A stretch of DNA of 64,000 bases from Kordia antarctica (lineage in GTDB: Bacteria; Bacteroidota; Bacteroidia; Flavobacteriales; Flavobacteriaceae): NCBI RefSeq assembly GCF_009901525.1, contig NZ_CP019288.1, forward strand, positions 4,617,501 to 4,681,500. Reading direction: 5' to 3'. The stretch's first letter is position 1. Every line of letters begins with the position of its first letter. The translations under genes and the position numbers were made by a program. The notes under the pieces are model-generated. The model was not told the DNA's origin. It was given only the letters and a program-made list of their open reading frames with translations, and made no database searches. Positions 61,408-64,000 of the stretch are shown in pieces.

Positions 61408-64000
61408 ATGAAAAAGAAAATAATAGGAATAATAAAAAAAGTATTGAATACACTAAATACCTCAGTGGAAGGACAAAAATTATTTTTTCCTGTTGAAATT
61501 GATTCTTTTGCAAGTATTTACTATTTCAAATATAAGCTTCCTTATCCCAAAGAAAAACATTATTATTTGGTGCTGCCAAATGAAAAACATTTTGAAAATG
61601 ACGTTGAGTTATTATTCAAAAACATTAAAGATGATGCTAATGTAGAAAATATTTCAATTGATAATATAATTTATATTGATGTTTTTGACATTGCATCAAA
61701 CATGATAGGCTTTAGAACAGATTACCTAGTTTTTTATTCTCCAAATGACTTTTTTAATCATTTATTCGATTTTACTGCATATTATAGTCACTTAAAGGAA
61801 AATAGGGAATTTTGCAGTGTAGAATCTCGATACGTCGATAGAACTATTAGGCATATAATAGACTTTGATGGATTTGATGAAATGGACATATCAAATTTTA
61901 GCGAATTAGCTGAAGCTTGGAGTATTAAAAGAGGAGTTAAGCCTATTCTTTTACTTGGTGATAGGGGAATGGGTAAATCTTGGGCGTCTAGAGCATTTTG
62001 TTTACGCATTATCAAAGACCATGTTAAATCTCCATGGCTTTACCCTTTACCTATATTTATTGATTTAGGTTATTTTTCAAAAGCGGAACAAGATGGTACT
62101 GCTTATGAAACTGTAATGTACTTTTTAAAAGAAAAATATAGTATTAGTTTTCTTTTTGGAGATGATTCTCTTGACGCATTAATTAAATCAGGGTTGGTTA
62201 TTTTGGTTTTAGACGGGTATGATGACATGATTAAAAGAGTTGATAAAGAATCCGTAAATAAGCAACTTTGGGAAATATTTAGTATAATTAAACATGGTTC
62301 TAAAGTTATTGTTTCATCTAGAGTGAATCATTTTAATTCATTTTCTAAGATATATGAACATTTTGCATTTTCTTATTTTGAAAAAAATAATTTAAAACAA
62401 CGCATTACTCATCCTGGTTATACAGATATTAGACAAGATTTTAATATCTGGAGATTAGATAATATGAATGTAAAAGAGTTAGACTCTTTTACTAAAAAAA
62501 GTATTGGCGAAAAGGATAATCTTGGCGAAAAAATTATCACGGAAATTCAATATAAAAAAGATAAAAACCCCGTTGAACAAATTATTACTAATTTAATTAC
62601 TATACCAGCCTTTAGAAAAAATATTTCAATACTTTTAGATGAGGGTATGGATATAATTAATGTGTTAGAACAAAGTATTATAATGACCGTAATTGCTTTC
62701 AATATTGAAAGCAACAAGGCAATTGAACAATACGAAGAAAAATCTTCCAATAATTTTGATTCTGCATCTTTTGATGAAAAAAGGAAACTTGAAATTCTCG
62801 AAGAGCTAGCTTGGAAAATGATTGAAAATGAAACTACATACATTTCAATAAGTGATATTACTGAATTTCTAAAGTCTAATTATAATGTAGATTTTGAAAT
62901 TATTATCAATGATATTAAAACCCAAACTGTATTAAAACTCAAAGAAGATGGTGATTCTGAAGACCAATTGTTTGAGTTTTTCGATGAGGGTATTCTTTCA
63001 CTATTTGTTGCATTGAATATTTTAAAAAAAATCAGTTTTGAACGATCAGACAAAGGGTTTGATATGTTAGGTAAATATGATTATTCTAAAAATAATCAAG
63101 GTAGGACATTTTTATTTATTTTAAATAAGTTAATAGATAAAGAAATGAGTAAGACTACTAAATTAGTTAACTTAAGAAATAGATTGTTGTCAGTTTTTGA
63201 AAATTCATATGCCTACAACCCAAGCACTAGATTTCTAAAGAAAAATTTGGAATTATTGGATAATAAGTACGTTGGTACAATTGATGTGCCAGATAGTTGG
63301 ACAAACGATATTGTTGATGTCGAAAAAAATTTCGTTTTAATCCCCACGTTTAAAAATAAATTAATCCCGTTTAAGGTTTCAATAACTCCTGTAACAAATG
63401 GTGAGTTTAAAGATTTTGTAAATTCTGAGTTTGGCAGTGGATGGGGAAAGCATAATAAACAGAAAAATGAATTTAGAGATATTTTAAACGTATATCACCT
63501 TCATACATGGAAAGATGAAGAATCAATTAAAAAAACACTAGACCATCCTGTCGTATATATTGGTTGGTATGCTTCAGCTTTTTATTGTAATTACCTTTCT
63601 AAAATTAAAGGATTAGACTTATTTTATAGATTTAGTATCATGAATGAGAAAATATTTGTGGAAAAGAACTTAGGTTCTGATGGTTATCGTTTGCTTACAA
63701 AGGAAGAATGGGGGTTTTTAGAAAGAGATGAAAACCCAAAAGCACTACATCCATGGGATTCTTACGAAGATGAGGAAGGTTTACTTTCAAAAGAAGGAAT
63801 GGAGTATAAGAATTATTTATTAAATCTTAACCAAGATTCTTATCCTGTTAAATCAGGAATAAGAAATAAATATGGCATGTTTTGGATGATTGGAAATGTA
63901 AAGAGTTGGGTAGATTCAAAAGAATCTAATATTAGCTTTGATGGCAATAGTATTGATATTAAGGGTATGACTGCTGCATTAGGAGAAGAAGGGTATAAAT
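61408..64000 (+). CDS. NACHT-type STAND ATPase with C-terminal FGE-sulfatase/C-lectin domain (partial, runs off window)
   Basis: At least 864 codons are open to the window end with no stop. Residues 1-180 are of unknown fold. A NACHT-like NTPase follows, with Walker A GDRGMGKSWAS (184-194) and Walker B LVILVLDGYDD (around 269). The middle (about 300-640) is helical. From about residue 642 the protein becomes an FGE-sulfatase domain: TPVTNGEFKDFV, HPVVYIGWYASAFYCNYLS, GYRLLTKEEW and NKYGMFWMIGNVKSWV. The usual EW of GNVxEW is changed to SW, so it may be a non-catalytic binding fold; the catalytic-cysteine region lies beyond the window. FGE and C-lectin folds are known retroelement-diversified binding domains. 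It starts 2 bp after the phosphoesterase-STAND gene. Confidence 0.88.
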   Translation, partial: MKKKIIGIIKKVLNTLNTSVEGQKLFFPVEIDSFASIYYFKYKLPYPKEKHYYLVLPNEKHFENDVELLFKNIKDDANVENISIDNIIYIDVFDIASNMIGFRTDYLVFYSPNDFFNHLFDFTAYYSHLKENREFCSVESRYVDRTIRHIIDFDGFDEMDISNFSELAEAWSIKRGVKPILLLGDRGMGKSWASRAFCLRIIKDHVKSPWLYPLPIFIDLGYFSKAEQDGTAYETVMYFLKEKYSISFLFGDDSLDALIKSGLVILVLDGYDDMIKRVDKESVNKQLWEIFSIIKHGSKVIVSSRVNHFNSFSKIYEHFAFSYFEKNNLKQRITHPGYTDIRQDFNIWRLDNMNVKELDSFTKKSIGEKDNLGEKIITEIQYKKDKNPVEQIITNLITIPAFRKNISILLDEGMDIINVLEQSIIMTVIAFNIESNKAIEQYEEKSSNNFDSASFDEKRKLEILEELAWKMIENETTYISISDITEFLKSNYNVDFEIIINDIKTQTVLKLKEDGDSEDQLFEFFDEGILSLFVALNILKKISFERSDKGFDMLGKYDYSKNNQGRTFLFILNKLIDKEMSKTTKLVNLRNRLLSVFENSYAYNPSTRFLKKNLELLDNKYVGTIDVPDSWTNDIVDVEKNFVLIPTFKNKLIPFKVSITPVTNGEFKDFVNSEFGSGWGKHNKQKNEFRDILNVYHLHTWKDEESIKKTLDHPVVYIGWYASAFYCNYLSKIKGLDLFYRFSIMNEKIFVEKNLGSDGYRLLTKEEWGFLERDENPKALHPWDSYEDEEGLLSKEGMEYKNYLLNLNQDSYPVKSGIRNKYGMFWMIGNVKSWVDSKESNISFDGNSIDIKGMTAALGEEGYK

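Overview
The window looks like the chromosome of an AT-rich marine-type member of the Bacteroidota, most probably a Flavobacteriaceae (a Kordia-like genus is my guess). The reasons are the gene content (TPR-linked hybrid histidine kinases, DUF4136 and DUF1573 proteins, PASTA-rluD next to ddl-coaD, rsfS-ftsH beside cdsA-psd), several TAnnTTTG-type promoter boxes, and the absence of obvious Shine-Dalgarno sequences. No rRNA, tRNA or CRISPR array was recognised.

Layout. 0.2-6.5 kb: a hybrid histidine kinase, gap, and a four-gene cassette ending in a small two-component system. 6.9-10.5 kb: a giant LRR-Roc-COR-TIR (Roco) protein. 11-21.2 kb: lipA; an operon of a small protein, a glycosyltransferase, an ECF sigma factor and an Nramp-like transporter; a DUF4136 lipoprotein; a complete IS3-family element; murB; an aminotransferase; an aspartyl protease with a PDZ domain. 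21.6-36.9 kb: DUF1573, valS, an unannotated 44-aa double-glycine peptide gene, a ParDE-type toxin-antitoxin pair with a perfect operator palindrome, a phospholipid operon (LUD-cdsA-psd-ACBP-CPBP), rsfS-ftsH, birA, pyrE, a NUDIX hydrolase and an M14 peptidase. 37-47.3 kb: a SulP transporter, two tandem hybrid kinases, coaD, ddl, a PASTA protein and rluD.

47.8-64 kb is an accessory island. Its left part is a decayed mobile element: a DNA N6-methylase broken into five reading-frame segments, a short RadC, and a tyrosine-recombinase remnant. The right part carries a secreted coiled-coil/collar-like pair, a large alpha/beta hydrolase and an intact IS4-family element. It ends with two tightly coupled genes: a metallophosphoesterase-STAND ATPase and a NACHT ATPase fused to a formylglycine-generating-enzyme (FGE) fold that runs off the window. 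That pair is the best candidate for an undescribed conflict or defence system. Because FGE/C-lectin folds are known diversity-generating-retroelement targets, the sequence just beyond the window is decisive.

Across the whole window, intergenic DNA carries many tandem arrays whose unit is exactly 7 bp, often touching stop codons. It also carries several families of dispersed, partly palindromic repeats.
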